64,000 nucleotides of DNA from an uncultured Parabacteroides sp. (GTDB lineage Bacteria; Bacteroidota; Bacteroidia; Bacteroidales; Tannerellaceae). Location: NCBI GenBank assembly GCA_900770835.1, contig CAAGLQ010000286.1, forward strand, positions 56,930-120,929, read 5' to 3'. The position numbers were made by a program, and so were the translations under genes. The stretch's first letter is position 1. Every line of letters starts with the position of its first letter. This document shows positions 42,187 through 51,571 of the stretch, piece after piece. The notes below the pieces were generated by a model. The model did no database searches. It saw only the letters and a program-made list of their open reading frames with translations, and had not been told where the DNA came from.

Positions 42187-43023
42187 TCATACAATGTCCA
42201 CATGAAACACCTCAGTCGATTGCAGATGCACCTCCTTCGAGAATTCCTCTCCTTGCCACTCAAAGCGTAGTGTCAACACCGCATCATAGGTGTCTCGAGT
42301 CGGGACTGTAGCGATGCGAAGCACAAAGACTCCCGGTTCAGTTTGCGACACATCCAGCACCTGGATCCACGTATCATCCGACAGGGTATAGGTAAACAAC
42401 GCATCCTCTTTGGTCCATAACATATCCTCGACCAGTTTGCCATTAATCTGGTACGGCGTAGCCAGCACAGCCTCAAAAGGAATCGTGTCACCCTTATGAT
42501 CCAGGTAAACCACCGGATCCGCCAAAGCCGTGTGATAGATGGAAGGATCGCCGATCAACGTCAGCGTCGCCGCCTCCTGTTTCACCGGTAAGGAAATCCT
42601 TTCAGTCCCCGCCATAATCACCACGCTACTCTCCAGCGCCTGCTCCGGATCCACGTTCTCAACCACCTGAAACGACAACGTCGCCGAATGATCCGTATTG
42701 GAGCTACCGAGACTGGGATTAAAACTATCGCCACCGGCAAACGAAATCGATGAAGGCGAAATATACTCATAGATACCCGTAGCTACCCCATCCTCGATAC
42801 GCTCCCGACGGAAAGAGATATCATAGGCATAGCTACCACCTAGTGCCGCGAAGCGCAAGGTATCCGTGACAGGACTCTTGGTGGTCGCATCGGCACAAGA
42901 AAAATGATAAGCACTAAAAGTCACCTCCTTGGCGGGCCATTCAGGCTGATTGGAATCATCGCCACACGCTGAAAACAAACCCAGCGTCAAAACACACAGT
43001 ACACTAAGAAAACGCATAGTCAA
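42187..43023 (-). CDS. Lipoprotein of unknown function
   Basis: A 278-residue lipoprotein (signal MTMRFLSVLCVLTLGLFSAC, lipidated Cys20; translation may start at Met3). The mature part is beta-rich, with DATTKSPVTDTLRFAALGGSY and a repeated sandwich-like pattern ending in LTLRFEWQGEEFSKEVHL. It resembles Ig-like surface proteins but no family is assigned. It has its own promoter and is convergent with the Wzi-like gene. Confidence 0.7.
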   Translation of the reverse strand: MTMRFLSVLCVLTLGLFSACGDDSNQPEWPAKEVTFSAYHFSCADATTKSPVTDTLRFAALGGSYAYDISFRRERIEDGVATGIYEYISPSSISFAGGDSFNPSLGSSNTDHSATLSFQVVENVDPEQALESSVVIMAGTERISLPVKQEAATLTLIGDPSIYHTALADPVVYLDHKGDTIPFEAVLATPYQINGKLVEDMLWTKEDALFTYTLSDDTWIQVLDVSQTEPGVFVLRIATVPTRDTYDAVLTLRFEWQGEEFSKEVHLQSTEVFHVDIV

Positions 43024-43049
43024 ATGAAATTAGGTTATGAATCATGATT

Positions 43050-43080
43050 CGAAGTTAACCACTTAGCCGCACATATCCAA
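43050..43080 (-). promoter_or_regulatory. Promoter of the 42187 lipoprotein gene
   Basis: On the minus strand TTG (43078-43080), a 20-bp spacer and TAACTTCG (43050-43057). Confidence 0.65.
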
Positions 43081-43181
43081 CATAATCCGTGAAAATAGAT
43101 AGCCGCAAAAGAGATGTTAACACCGAGTGCCTAAATCAGCGAAAAATATTCGCTGTGACATGAGATGGCACAGCGTCCCTA

Positions 43182-43189
43182 TAGTTTTG
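43182..43189 (+). promoter_or_regulatory. -7 element for the 43218 gene
   Basis: TAGTTTTG, 29 bp before the start codon. Confidence 0.45.
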
Positions 43190-43217
43190 CAAGCAGAAAA
43201 CTAAAAACAATACAACC

Positions 43218-43727
43218 ATGAGATCGATTCAACTATACACAAGAGAAGAAAAACAGGCCGATGACACGATTGTCAACAGCCCCAAGGAAGCCATAGAGAT
43301 CCTGGCGGCCGCATTCAACCGCGACGCTGCAACTATCAGCGAGCAAACAGAAGAAATACTGGTGATCGATAATGAAGGATTATCCTGCAATATCCAGGTA
43401 GAATTGGAAAATTCCAAATATCTCGTCTGCTATATCAACACAAACATATCGTCGCCATCCTATCGAAAATTGCCACCCGAAAAAAGAGCGATGATTGCCA
43501 ATGCCGCCAATCTCGACATCGGGAAACACGTCTTCTGCTACGCCCTGCCAGACCGGACACTCATCGTGTCGGACTTTCTATTCACGACAAAGAAGATGTT
43601 GCTACACCTAACAGAAAAACGATTCAACCGAATCATCAAGGACATCGGCCACATAGCGACCTGTTATCAGGCGATCTGTGACAGTTATGCGTTCGAGCAA
43701 TCTCGAAATCGATGGATCACCGAATGA
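43218..43727 (+). CDS. Unknown protein with YbjN/chaperone-like pattern
   Basis: 169 residues with no signal. The order of strands and helices (IQVELENSKYLVCYINTNI, NAANLDIGKHVFCYALPDRTLIVSDFLF, then a long final helix) recalls the YbjN / type III chaperone-like fold. This is a weak inference. It lies 150 bp upstream of the Mrr-type nuclease on the same strand. Confidence 0.55.
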   Translation: MRSIQLYTREEKQADDTIVNSPKEAIEILAAAFNRDAATISEQTEEILVIDNEGLSCNIQVELENSKYLVCYINTNISSPSYRKLPPEKRAMIANAANLDIGKHVFCYALPDRTLIVSDFLFTTKKMLLHLTEKRFNRIIKDIGHIATCYQAICDSYAFEQSRNRWITE

Positions 43728-43881
43728 ATACCCCAAACAACATACAAAAACACTAACCCTAACTTAGCCACCTATCCAATCACTGAAAACATTCGAAAGA
43801 ACAGTGTCAATAGCCACACCTCAAGCACTTGCAAATCCCGTGAATAACCCCGACCTTTGCATAGAACCAAAACCAAACGAT

Positions 43882-44502
43882 ATGCATGTAATTTTCAAGG
43901 CCCTACAAGCGTTCCATCCATCAATGCAATGGCTCATCATCATCATCGCACTGCTCACCTGCATAGCCTATGCACCTAGCCTATTTGGTCCCAACCGTCA
44001 CCAGCGGAGACGCAAGAAAGCCAAAAAAGTAGCAAACAAGTTGAAAACATTCACGGAGGGCGGACAGATACTGACCTACCTTCGAAAGATAGACCCCTTC
44101 GTATTCGAGGAGATGTTACTCAACGCATTTGAGGCCTGCGGTTACAAGGCCATACGCAACAAACGCTACACCGGTGACGGTGGCATTGACGGACAAATCA
44201 TCTACCAAGACAAGCGCATCCCCGTCCAAGCCAAACGCTATAAGAACCATATCAATAAAGCACACATGGTCGCCTTTACCGAGGTCACACAAAAGCGGAA
44301 AGCCCCCTTTGGATTATTCATCCACACCGGCCAGACAGGTAAAGGCAGTTACGAAGTGGCCACAAGTAGCACACCCATCCTAATTATCAGTGGAGACCGG
44401 TTAATACGACTACTCAAAGAAGATAAGCCCTATATCCAAAGCCTGTTAGATCAATTTTTTGTGCGCAATTGTCTCAATGACAGCCACCCCATACCCAACT
44501 GA
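43882..44502 (+). CDS. Membrane-anchored Mrr-type restriction endonuclease-like protein
   Basis: 206 residues from the ATG at 43882; a GTG at 43804 is possible but weaker. A transmembrane helix (MQWLIIIIALLTCIAYAP, near residues 15-33) is followed by a basic stretch (RHQRRRKKAKK). The Mrr catalytic domain comes next: DPFVFEEMLLNAFEACGYKA, YTGDGGIDGQIIYQDKRIPVQAKRY. It carries Asp, the second Asp and the QAK triad expected of the PD-(D/E)xK fold. It may cut foreign or modified DNA at the membrane. Similar nucleases are frequent on Bacteroidota mobile elements. Confidence 0.82.
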   Translation: MHVIFKALQAFHPSMQWLIIIIALLTCIAYAPSLFGPNRHQRRRKKAKKVANKLKTFTEGGQILTYLRKIDPFVFEEMLLNAFEACGYKAIRNKRYTGDGGIDGQIIYQDKRIPVQAKRYKNHINKAHMVAFTEVTQKRKAPFGLFIHTGQTGKGSYEVATSSTPILIISGDRLIRLLKEDKPYIQSLLDQFFVRNCLNDSHPIPN

Positions 44503-44527
44503 ACAGGCGTAACACAAAGAGAAAGAA

Positions 44528-45049
44528 CTATCGATGTCTATTCCGCGTTCGTATGCGCTGTGCGCCATCGTCCCAGCCAATAACACGACCCTCCTTTAGC
44601 GATTTCTGCACATCAATCAACCGTTGATTGCTACTCCCCCTAAACCTCAGAGATGTATCCCGCAAAGCCGCTACATAGGGCCCATCCACCAGCACATCCA
44701 CATGACGCAATAGTTCCCATTGCGCAGGATCATTCAGCTGCTCAAACCGAAAACCGGTGAAACACCAGATCGTTTTGTTGGATTGCTCTTTGATCATGCG
44801 AGCCAACTGAGCGAAGCCCTCGGCCTGATACATCGGATCACCCCCAGAGAAGGTCACATCCGCAAACTCATCAGCCAGCACTACACGCAAAAGCTCATCC
44901 TCGGACATGGGTGTACCAGCTTTAAAATCCCAAGACTGCGGATTGTGACAACCCGGGCACTGATGATTACAGCCCGCACAGTAGATAGAGGTCCGGAATC
45001 CCGGACCATCCACCGTTGTCTCTTGTAGAATATCCAAAACCTGTATCAT
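44528..45049 (-). CDS. nrdG: Anaerobic ribonucleotide reductase activating protein
   Basis: A 173-residue radical-SAM activase that installs the glycyl radical on NrdD. The cluster-binding motif is CAGCNHQCPGCHNPQSW, followed by DVTFSGGDPM, the usual SAM-binding GGDP region. It ends TRNRHR. Its ATG overlaps the stop codon of nrdD (45046-45049), so the pair is translationally coupled. Confidence 0.95.
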   Translation of the reverse strand: MIQVLDILQETTVDGPGFRTSIYCAGCNHQCPGCHNPQSWDFKAGTPMSEDELLRVVLADEFADVTFSGGDPMYQAEGFAQLARMIKEQSNKTIWCFTGFRFEQLNDPAQWELLRHVDVLVDGPYVAALRDTSLRFRGSSNQRLIDVQKSLKEGRVIGWDDGAQRIRTRNRHR

Positions 45050-47256
45050 GCCTCATGCGTTACTCGATCGTTCAACTCAGCCAGTTTACCGCTATTCCAG
45101 CGATCCGTGGTCCCCACAAGGTAACCCGTGATCCGTTGCAACCGGTCAATATGCGTGCTGCCACATTTGGGGCAAACGGTCAAACCCGCCTCGGCATTCT
45201 CAAACCCACAATCCATGCAACGGTTGCGATTGTGATTCACCGAGCCATACCCCATATTGTACCGATCCATCAAATCCACCACCTTCATTATCGCCTCCGG
45301 GTTATGGGTCGCATCGCCATCCAGTTCGACATAGAAGATATGGCCACCCCTTGTCAAGTCATGATAAGGTGCCTCGATCTCCGCCTTATGGCGAGCCGTA
45401 CATTTAAAGTACACCGGCACATGGTTGGAGTTCGTGTAGTAAACCCGATCCGTGATGCCCGGCAGCACCCCAAAGTCTTTGCGATCCCTACGGGTGAAAC
45501 GGCCCGAGAGCCCTTCGGCCGGTGTGGCCAATACGCTATAGTTATGTTGGAATTTCTCAGAAAATTCCACTGCCCGATCCCGCATATAGGACACGATCTG
45601 CAAGCCCAGTTTCTGCGCCTTGGCACTCTCGCCATGATGTTTACCGATCAAGGCCACCAAACACTCCGCCAAGCCAATAAATCCAATACCCAGCGTGCCC
45701 TGGTTAATGACCGGATCAATGGTATCATTCGGACGCAACTGATCCGACCCATTCCAAAGCGCAGACATCAGCATAGGGAACTGTTTAGCCACCGCCGTCT
45801 TTTGAAACTCATAACGGTCATGCAACTGTTTAGCGGTCAGCTCAACCATATAGTCCAATTTAGAGAAGAATAGCGCAATGCGCTCCTCCTCGTTATGCAC
45901 ATGGCGACATTCGATCGCCAGACGTACAATGTTGATCGTAGAGAAGGAGAGGTTACCCCGTCCAATGGAGGTTTTAGGACCGAATCGGTTCTCAAACACC
46001 CGAGTACGACAACCCATGGTCGCCACCTCATGCTCATAGCGTTTCGGATCATCCGCCCGCCACTCCTCGCTCAGATTGAAGGTAGCATCCAAGTTCAGGA
46101 AGTTCGGGAAGAACCGTTTCGCCGTCACCTTGCAGGCCAACTGATACAGATCGTAATTCGGATCCGTGGGGAGATAAGAAACCCCACGTTTCTTCTTCCA
46201 GATCTGGATCGGGAAGATGGCCGTCTCGCCATTGCCTACACCCTCGTAAGTCGAGAGTAAGAGTTCACGAATCACGCAACGCCCCTCGGCAGAGGTATCC
46301 GTCCCATAATTGATCGAACTAAACACCACCTGATTACCCCCACGGGAGTGGATGGTATTCATATTATGGATAAAGGCTTCCATCGATTGATGCACACGCC
46401 CTACAGTCATATTGATGGCATGCTGCCGCAGACGCTCTGTGCCGGTCAACTCGTCCAATTCCTGTTTCACATAATCGGAAATCTCCGTCTCATAGAGCAT
46501 CGACAGATCCTGTCCATATACCGACTCCAGCTTCTTTACCTCCTCGATAAAGGTAGCCCGTACATAGGGCGCCATATAGAAATCGAAAGCCGGAATCGCC
46601 TGGCCACCATGCATCTCGTTCTGCGCCGTCTCCAGTGAGATACAAGCCAGCACGCTGGCCGTCTCAATGCGTTTAGCCGGACGGGATGAGCCATGCCCAG
46701 CCATAAAGCCACACCCCAAAATCCGATCCAGCGGATGCTGTACACAGGTCAAGCTCTTCGTCGGATAATAATCCTTATCATGGATATGCAGGTAATTCTT
46801 GGCCAACGCATTCTGCGTTTTCGGAGAAAGCAGAAAATCATCGACAAACGGTTTAGTCGATTCACTGGCGAATTTCATCATCATGCCCGCCGGTGTATCC
46901 GCATTCATGTTCGCATTCTCGCGCGTCACCTCGTTGGACTTGATATTGATGATCTCTAAAAATATCGCCTTCGTCTTCGCCTTGCGAGCGATACTACGTT
47001 GGTTACGGTAGGTGATATACTTCTGCGCCACATCCTTCCGGCTACTCGCCATCAGCTCCATTTCCACTCTATCCTGGATATCCTCGACAGACATCTGAGA
47101 ATCCCCAGAGGTAGCGATCCGATCCGTAATCTGTTGGATCAGCTGTTCATCCTCCCCTAATGTTGTTTGCAACATTGCCTTGCGAATCGCAGAAGCGATC
47201 TTTCTCTCGTCGAAACCGACCACGCGGCCATCTCTTTTTTTGACTGTCTGTATCAT
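45046..47256 (-). CDS. nrdD: Anaerobic ribonucleoside-triphosphate reductase
   Basis: 736 residues, class III ribonucleotide reductase making deoxynucleotides without oxygen. It starts with an ATP-cone (VKKRDGRVVGFDERKIASAIRKA), followed by the catalytic barrel. Near the C-terminus are the zinc site CMDCGFENAEAG...CPKCGSTHID and the glycyl-radical region ITGYLVGTTDRWNSGK. It forms an operon with nrdG, typical of an anaerobic or facultative Bacteroidota. A -7-like TACTTTTG lies 27 bp upstream. Confidence 0.96.
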   Translation of the reverse strand: MIQTVKKRDGRVVGFDERKIASAIRKAMLQTTLGEDEQLIQQITDRIATSGDSQMSVEDIQDRVEMELMASSRKDVAQKYITYRNQRSIARKAKTKAIFLEIINIKSNEVTRENANMNADTPAGMMMKFASESTKPFVDDFLLSPKTQNALAKNYLHIHDKDYYPTKSLTCVQHPLDRILGCGFMAGHGSSRPAKRIETASVLACISLETAQNEMHGGQAIPAFDFYMAPYVRATFIEEVKKLESVYGQDLSMLYETEISDYVKQELDELTGTERLRQHAINMTVGRVHQSMEAFIHNMNTIHSRGGNQVVFSSINYGTDTSAEGRCVIRELLLSTYEGVGNGETAIFPIQIWKKKRGVSYLPTDPNYDLYQLACKVTAKRFFPNFLNLDATFNLSEEWRADDPKRYEHEVATMGCRTRVFENRFGPKTSIGRGNLSFSTINIVRLAIECRHVHNEEERIALFFSKLDYMVELTAKQLHDRYEFQKTAVAKQFPMLMSALWNGSDQLRPNDTIDPVINQGTLGIGFIGLAECLVALIGKHHGESAKAQKLGLQIVSYMRDRAVEFSEKFQHNYSVLATPAEGLSGRFTRRDRKDFGVLPGITDRVYYTNSNHVPVYFKCTARHKAEIEAPYHDLTRGGHIFYVELDGDATHNPEAIMKVVDLMDRYNMGYGSVNHNRNRCMDCGFENAEAGLTVCPKCGSTHIDRLQRITGYLVGTTDRWNSGKLAELNDRVTHEA

Positions 47257-47282
47257 AGTTTTATGGGTTTTGATTCTGGACT

Positions 47283-47290
47283 CAAAAGTA
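47283..47290 (-). promoter_or_regulatory. -7 element of nrdDG
   Basis: TACTTTTG on the minus strand; no clear -33 at the standard spacing. Confidence 0.5.
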
Positions 47291-47774
47291 CATCAAGTAA
47301 AGCGCAGCTAAAAGATCACTTTGCCAATTAGATAACTATTTCAATGTTAAATAATATTACTATGTTAATAATCGGGCATATCAAATCCGTTTTGGAAAAC
47401 ATTTTTCAGAAAAGACACTTTTAAGTTTTCCCAAACCAGAAAACCAACGCATGAACAATCCTATTCCAATTCAGCTACCTATATAAATGAAAACGAGATA
47501 CCAGCCCGGCATCCCGTTCACCACCAAAACCTTATAAACTATGCGAGCTGTTCTATCGTTCGCAAAGAAGAAAATGTGTTTATCATGCTATTCGCAAGCG
47601 AAGATACACCGACCGCCCAAATGTGGAAAAAAACCACCCATCGAGTCTGAAAAATTCAATCTCTATTAACTAAAACCACCCAACTGAGCCCATACACTTA
47701 AGAATTATCCGCTACGCATTGACTATTATTCACACAAGCCAAAGTCAGTTCCCACAGTCCAACCACTATTCACT
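47291..47774. other. Gene-free stretch between nrdD and the IS element
   Basis: AT rich, with no convincing ORF or terminator. A 36-codon frame at 47541 is noted but unsupported. Confidence 0.4.
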
Positions 47775-47810
47775 CCTTGACATTCTCCCACCAGTAATTC
47801 ATGGAATTAC
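47775..47810 (-). ncRNA. Probable 3' part of the TnpB omega-RNA / element right end
   Basis: The end of tnpB overlaps the hairpin at 47794-47810, followed on the minus strand by GGTGGGAGAATGTCAA. In TnpB systems the omega-RNA overlaps the 3' end of tnpB and the guide continues into the flanking DNA, here toward 47760. The 5' end is not determined. Confidence 0.5.
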
Positions 47811-49040
47811 AGGGGGATTCGGTATCGAGGTAGCCTTCTCCACCTCGGCCAGAGACAATGCCCTGCCTCTTATATTTTTCGCCGCATTGATATCGGCGTT
47901 TTCCTTATGACCGCACTTTGTGCAACAGAAAGTGGCTTGCGTTTTTCTTGACGCCTTGTCCTTGTGACCGCATACAGAGCATGTGATGCTGGTGTTGCGG
48001 GCACTGACAAAGTACAGCTTCCTCCCGTAGAGGGCGCATTTGTAACGTATCATGGACTGCATGGTCCCAAACGCAACCTCCGCTAACTTCCGGTTCAGTC
48101 CCGCTTTCTGTCTCACGTTCTTTCCAGGATTGGCTTTCGTGCCTTTCGCCGACTTGGTCATGTTCTTGGTCTTAAGATTCTCCAGGACTATGGCTTGGTT
48201 ATCGCTCACAACCCCTGTCGTCACTTTATGCCTGAAATCAAGCCGCTTATTTGCAAGCTTCCTGTATTGCCTATCGATCTCTTTCTTGCATCTTTCCCAG
48301 CTATTGCTTCCCTTCACGTGCTTTTGCAGCTCCTTTTGGAGTTCCTTTATTCGCTCTATGATCTCTTCCCCAGTCCTGGGATTCTTTACCTTGGTGCCAT
48401 CGGACCCCGCAAGGACCAGATGCGCCCCGAAATCGTAAGCCGTCATCTCCTTGGTCGGCTCGTCGACATGGTGTATCTCCTTGACATACTCCATATCTAT
48501 CAAGCAGGTCATTCGCAGCGTGAAACCGTCCTTCAAGGGGTCATATACAATCTTGCATTGGCGAATCAACACCTTTTCCGGGTCAATGCTCCAGGTATCC
48601 TTGATACGCACCGAGCCAAGGGAGGGTATGCTCAATGAGAGTATCGGACGTTCCCCTATCTTTCCCTTGACCACGGGATCCTCGTCCCAAACGCAGTTCT
48701 GGGGGAATGTTATCGCCTGAGGATCTCTTTTCTTGCTGCGCCAGGAGGGTATGCCCTTTTCCTTGTACAGCATGGAGAACGCCTGATGGACGGACCTGTT
48801 CACGTCCTGTCTCACCTGCGAATGGACAAGGTTCACTCCGGGATTGCTCTTCCGGATTTGAACGATCCAGGCCTGCGACTCATATAGGGCGACCTCCAAT
48901 CCCAGATCCCAGCAAGCCCAATAGAGCTCCGTCAGCATGTTGTACAGCTTTCTCGCCCCGTCTATCTGTTTCAAGACGAGTGTCCGCTGATGGGTCGTTA
49001 GACGAAGCGGAAAGCTGAATGTGAATAACGTCTGCTCCAT
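47799..49040 (-). CDS. tnpB: TnpB RNA-guided nuclease
   Basis: About 413 residues from the ATG at 49040. RuvC signatures are TAYDFGAHLVLAG (Asp), AIVLENLKTKNM (Glu) and NADINAAKNI (Asp), with a Cys4 zinc ribbon CSVCGHKDKASRK...CCTKCGHKE just before the last. All three acidic residues are present, so it is probably active. In IS605-type elements TnpB cuts the empty donor site using the omega-RNA. It diverges from tnpA with 90 bp between the starts. Confidence 0.92.
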   Translation of the reverse strand: MEQTLFTFSFPLRLTTHQRTLVLKQIDGARKLYNMLTELYWACWDLGLEVALYESQAWIVQIRKSNPGVNLVHSQVRQDVNRSVHQAFSMLYKEKGIPSWRSKKRDPQAITFPQNCVWDEDPVVKGKIGERPILSLSIPSLGSVRIKDTWSIDPEKVLIRQCKIVYDPLKDGFTLRMTCLIDMEYVKEIHHVDEPTKEMTAYDFGAHLVLAGSDGTKVKNPRTGEEIIERIKELQKELQKHVKGSNSWERCKKEIDRQYRKLANKRLDFRHKVTTGVVSDNQAIVLENLKTKNMTKSAKGTKANPGKNVRQKAGLNRKLAEVAFGTMQSMIRYKCALYGRKLYFVSARNTSITCSVCGHKDKASRKTQATFCCTKCGHKENADINAAKNIRGRALSLAEVEKATSIPNPPVIP

Positions 49041-49130
49041 TGCACTACAAATATAATACATAGATACTGTCTAAACAAGGTTCTATGCGATAAAAATCGT
49101 ATCTTTACCAAAAAATAATAGATCAACAGG

Positions 49131-49547
49131 ATGAAAGACGGCGACAATTCATACCGGGCGACAAGCCATGCTACGTTCCAGTTGCGTTACCACTTGGTTC
49201 TGGTTACCAAGTACAGGCGTAAGTGTCTAACCAAGAACATGATTGAGTTCATCAAGGAGAATGCGGCTCAGATTCTCAGGAATCAGGGCTGTATCCTCGA
49301 AGAGCTTAATGGGGAGGCTGATCATGTCCACATACTATTTTCGTCTGTCCCATCCGTACGCCTGTCGGACTTAGTGGCCTTGCTGAAATCACGGCTGAGC
49401 CGCAAGACAAGACAAAAATTTGCGGAACATCTATCGAAATACTATTGGAAGCCATTCTTGTGGTCAAGGTCTTATTTCATCACTACCACAGGCGGCGCTA
49501 CGGTAGAGATTATCCGAGGCTATATTGAGAGGCAGGGCAGAAAATAG
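49131..49547 (+). CDS. tnpA: IS200/IS605-type Y1 HUH transposase
   Basis: 138 residues, close to the usual length of the family. The HUH motif is GEADHVHILF, and the catalytic Tyr lies in IIRGYIERQ near the C-terminus. It cuts and joins single-stranded element ends. It begins HATFQLRYHLVLVTKYRRK, typical of the family. It appears intact, so the element may be mobile. Confidence 0.93.
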   Translation: MKDGDNSYRATSHATFQLRYHLVLVTKYRRKCLTKNMIEFIKENAAQILRNQGCILEELNGEADHVHILFSSVPSVRLSDLVALLKSRLSRKTRQKFAEHLSKYYWKPFLWSRSYFITTTGGATVEIIRGYIERQGRK

Positions 49548-49813
49548 GAATGAAAGTGTTGTGCCTATCCATCCCGCCACCTAACAAGTTAGGAGGGGGA
49601 ATTTCGGCAATTCCTGTTAAAACCCAAAAACAGCCCAAACAAAAAGGAGTCATCTTCAGATTCGATGTACTACAAGCAGGTCGGGAGGTCACTCCTGTCG
49701 CCCAAGGCCGTTGCACTTGTTAGGACTATATAGAGGCAATACACAACGGATAAAGAGGAAATGCTCAATACGTCTAACCTACCTTCCATATACTGTCAAA
49801 AGGGATTCACCTC

Positions 49814-49848
49814 TTTGTTCACCAACTCAGATATATGTTGTACATTTG
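49814..49848 (+). promoter_or_regulatory. Promoter of the 49865 gene
   Basis: TTTG (49814-49817), a slightly long 23-bp spacer and TACATTTG (49841-49848), 16 bp before the ATG. Confidence 0.5.
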
Positions 49849-49864
49849 TCCCAAATGAAATCTT

Positions 49865-51535
49865 ATGACACTAAACGAATTCATCCAGCAGATCAACGAG
49901 TCGATCCCACAAGAATTGCGGGATGAAATTTCATTGGATACCGAAAGCACAGCCAGTGAAACCCTGGCCTGTATATCCGAGTACTGCACGGAGTTCTATC
50001 AGCATTTGGGACAAAAACTACCCGAGTGGCTGTTAGACACATTCGATCATAAGCAACTGATCGCTCATAACCTGCATGTGAATGCCATCCGTATCGCAGG
50101 GAACTATGATCGATCGAAAACCCAGCGGTTTCTCTACACGATACCCGTCCCCACACGGTTCGACAAAGAGATCTACCTTTGCCAATACGGTAATGTCGAT
50201 GTCACCGTGACCCGAGGAACCGTCAGCATTTACGATAATCGGTCCAATGTGAAAATACAAACGGGTGCCATTGTGAGCCTGTTTGGCCAATCAAAGGCGA
50301 CAGTCGAAGGAAAAGCGATTGTAGAGGCCCATGACTCGACCTATTTAACAGTGCAAGGCAACCCTATGGTCAAGGCCAAAGGGAACTGCTATATTGTTGT
50401 CAACGGTGACGCAACCATAGAAGCCAAGAATGACGTCAATATAGAAATTCAAGGAGGCAGTCCGATTATACTGGCAGACAATCATGTGCGTATTGCCAAT
50501 TGCGTCAAGCCAGAAGCCGGTCAAAATGTGCGTATCCTATTGGATAAAACAGTGCTACTTGTCACTTACTCAAACTCGGGAACGATTATCAATCACATGG
50601 CATCCAGCCAGGTCGCCCAGGTATTGTCTATCAGTGAAAATGATCCAACCATGGAACAATTCATTGAGAACATGCGCTCGCGCTACGAGAGCCAATGCAA
50701 GGGTCCCGGCCGCTCCGATGAACTGTTTAGCAAGCCCAATCTCTTGAAAGCGAAGAATGTCCTCATCGGACTGACACAGCAAATGCCCCAAACAGAATCC
50801 AAATTCCAAATCCAATCAGCTCTATCAGAAGCCACCACGCACTTAGAGCTTTTAGACACGATCGTGTCTAACATGGATCTATTCGTGAATAGCGGTTTGA
50901 ATCAGTATCTCTTGGAGAACAATTTCACCTACATAGACCTACTGACCAAAGGGATTTGGACGAATCCAGCTTTTCTCCATCATCTCAAATCCAAGACAAA
51001 AGAGATCTACCTGTTCGGTCATGAGCATTTCCCTATCAAAAACAAAGATATAAGCATACACGCCTACGAACATACGGCCATCTTAGGCAACAGTGGCAAC
51101 GTCGATCTGCATGACCACAGCCTATCCTTATCGCAATCCTACGGCACTATCAACCAGACCGATCATAGTATAGTAAGTGGTGTCAACGCAAAAACCCTAA
51201 CCCTATCGGGCCACAGTTTCGCCTCACTTAGCGAAATCTCAATGGCCAATGTCCATGACAAAGCAACCCTACTGAACTACCAGCATACAGACATTGTCTC
51301 GTTGAGCGAGCAGGCACAAGCCTACCACTACAATCCACCGATGCGGATCAATAAAAACAGCGAAACCTCGCAGTTGCACTATGTACGCAATGAGGATAAC
51401 CCATTAGTAATGGGTACACACATGGGGATCATCGCCTATAATAAAGATGCCGACCTCACAGCCGAGCTCAAGAACTATCAAGCGCAAAAAACAGCGCAAA
51501 CGAACAAGAAGCAACGAGGCCGAAAACCGATGTAA
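49865..51535 (+). CDS. Beta-solenoid-like protein, paralogue 2
   Basis: 556 residues, no signal peptide. A regular series of short strands runs from about 110 to 240 (VDVTVTRGTVSIYDNRSNVK, ATVEGKAIVEAHDST, YIVVNGDATIEAK). It resumes from about 375 to 490 (AILGNSGNVDLHDHSLSLSQ, NAKTLTLSGHSFASLSEI), with a helical insert between. The layout matches the 23204 protein, and both share an N-terminal AHNL motif (IAHNLHVN here). The tail is basic (NKKQRGRKPM). Function unknown. It lies just beyond the IS element and upstream of a CoiA-like gene with a 36-bp gap, so the two are probably co-transcribed. Confidence 0.75.
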   Translation: MTLNEFIQQINESIPQELRDEISLDTESTASETLACISEYCTEFYQHLGQKLPEWLLDTFDHKQLIAHNLHVNAIRIAGNYDRSKTQRFLYTIPVPTRFDKEIYLCQYGNVDVTVTRGTVSIYDNRSNVKIQTGAIVSLFGQSKATVEGKAIVEAHDSTYLTVQGNPMVKAKGNCYIVVNGDATIEAKNDVNIEIQGGSPIILADNHVRIANCVKPEAGQNVRILLDKTVLLVTYSNSGTIINHMASSQVAQVLSISENDPTMEQFIENMRSRYESQCKGPGRSDELFSKPNLLKAKNVLIGLTQQMPQTESKFQIQSALSEATTHLELLDTIVSNMDLFVNSGLNQYLLENNFTYIDLLTKGIWTNPAFLHHLKSKTKEIYLFGHEHFPIKNKDISIHAYEHTAILGNSGNVDLHDHSLSLSQSYGTINQTDHSIVSGVNAKTLTLSGHSFASLSEISMANVHDKATLLNYQHTDIVSLSEQAQAYHYNPPMRINKNSETSQLHYVRNEDNPLVMGTHMGIIAYNKDADLTAELKNYQAQKTAQTNKKQRGRKPM

Positions 51536-51571
51536 CGAAACATTGTCAAGTAACATTCAAATTAGCACAGC

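Larger units (their letters stand above)
47775..49630. mobile_element. IS605-type insertion element (tnpA + tnpB)
   Basis: Divergent tnpB (minus) and tnpA (plus), the arrangement of classical IS605. The left boundary lies near TTGACATTCTCCC (about 47778), the sequence typical of the right end of such elements. A subterminal hairpin GTAATTC/GAATTAC (47794-47810) lies beside it. At the tnpA side a CCTAAC/GTTAGG hairpin lies near 49577-49592. Both hairpins are followed by a similar AGGGGGATTCGG / AGGGGGAATTTCGG motif. Exact ends are inferred. Confidence 0.8.

Noticed and set aside
47541..47651. 36-codon ORF between nrdD and the IS element
   Set aside because: No promoter or ribosome-binding evidence and no recognisable product; likely chance.
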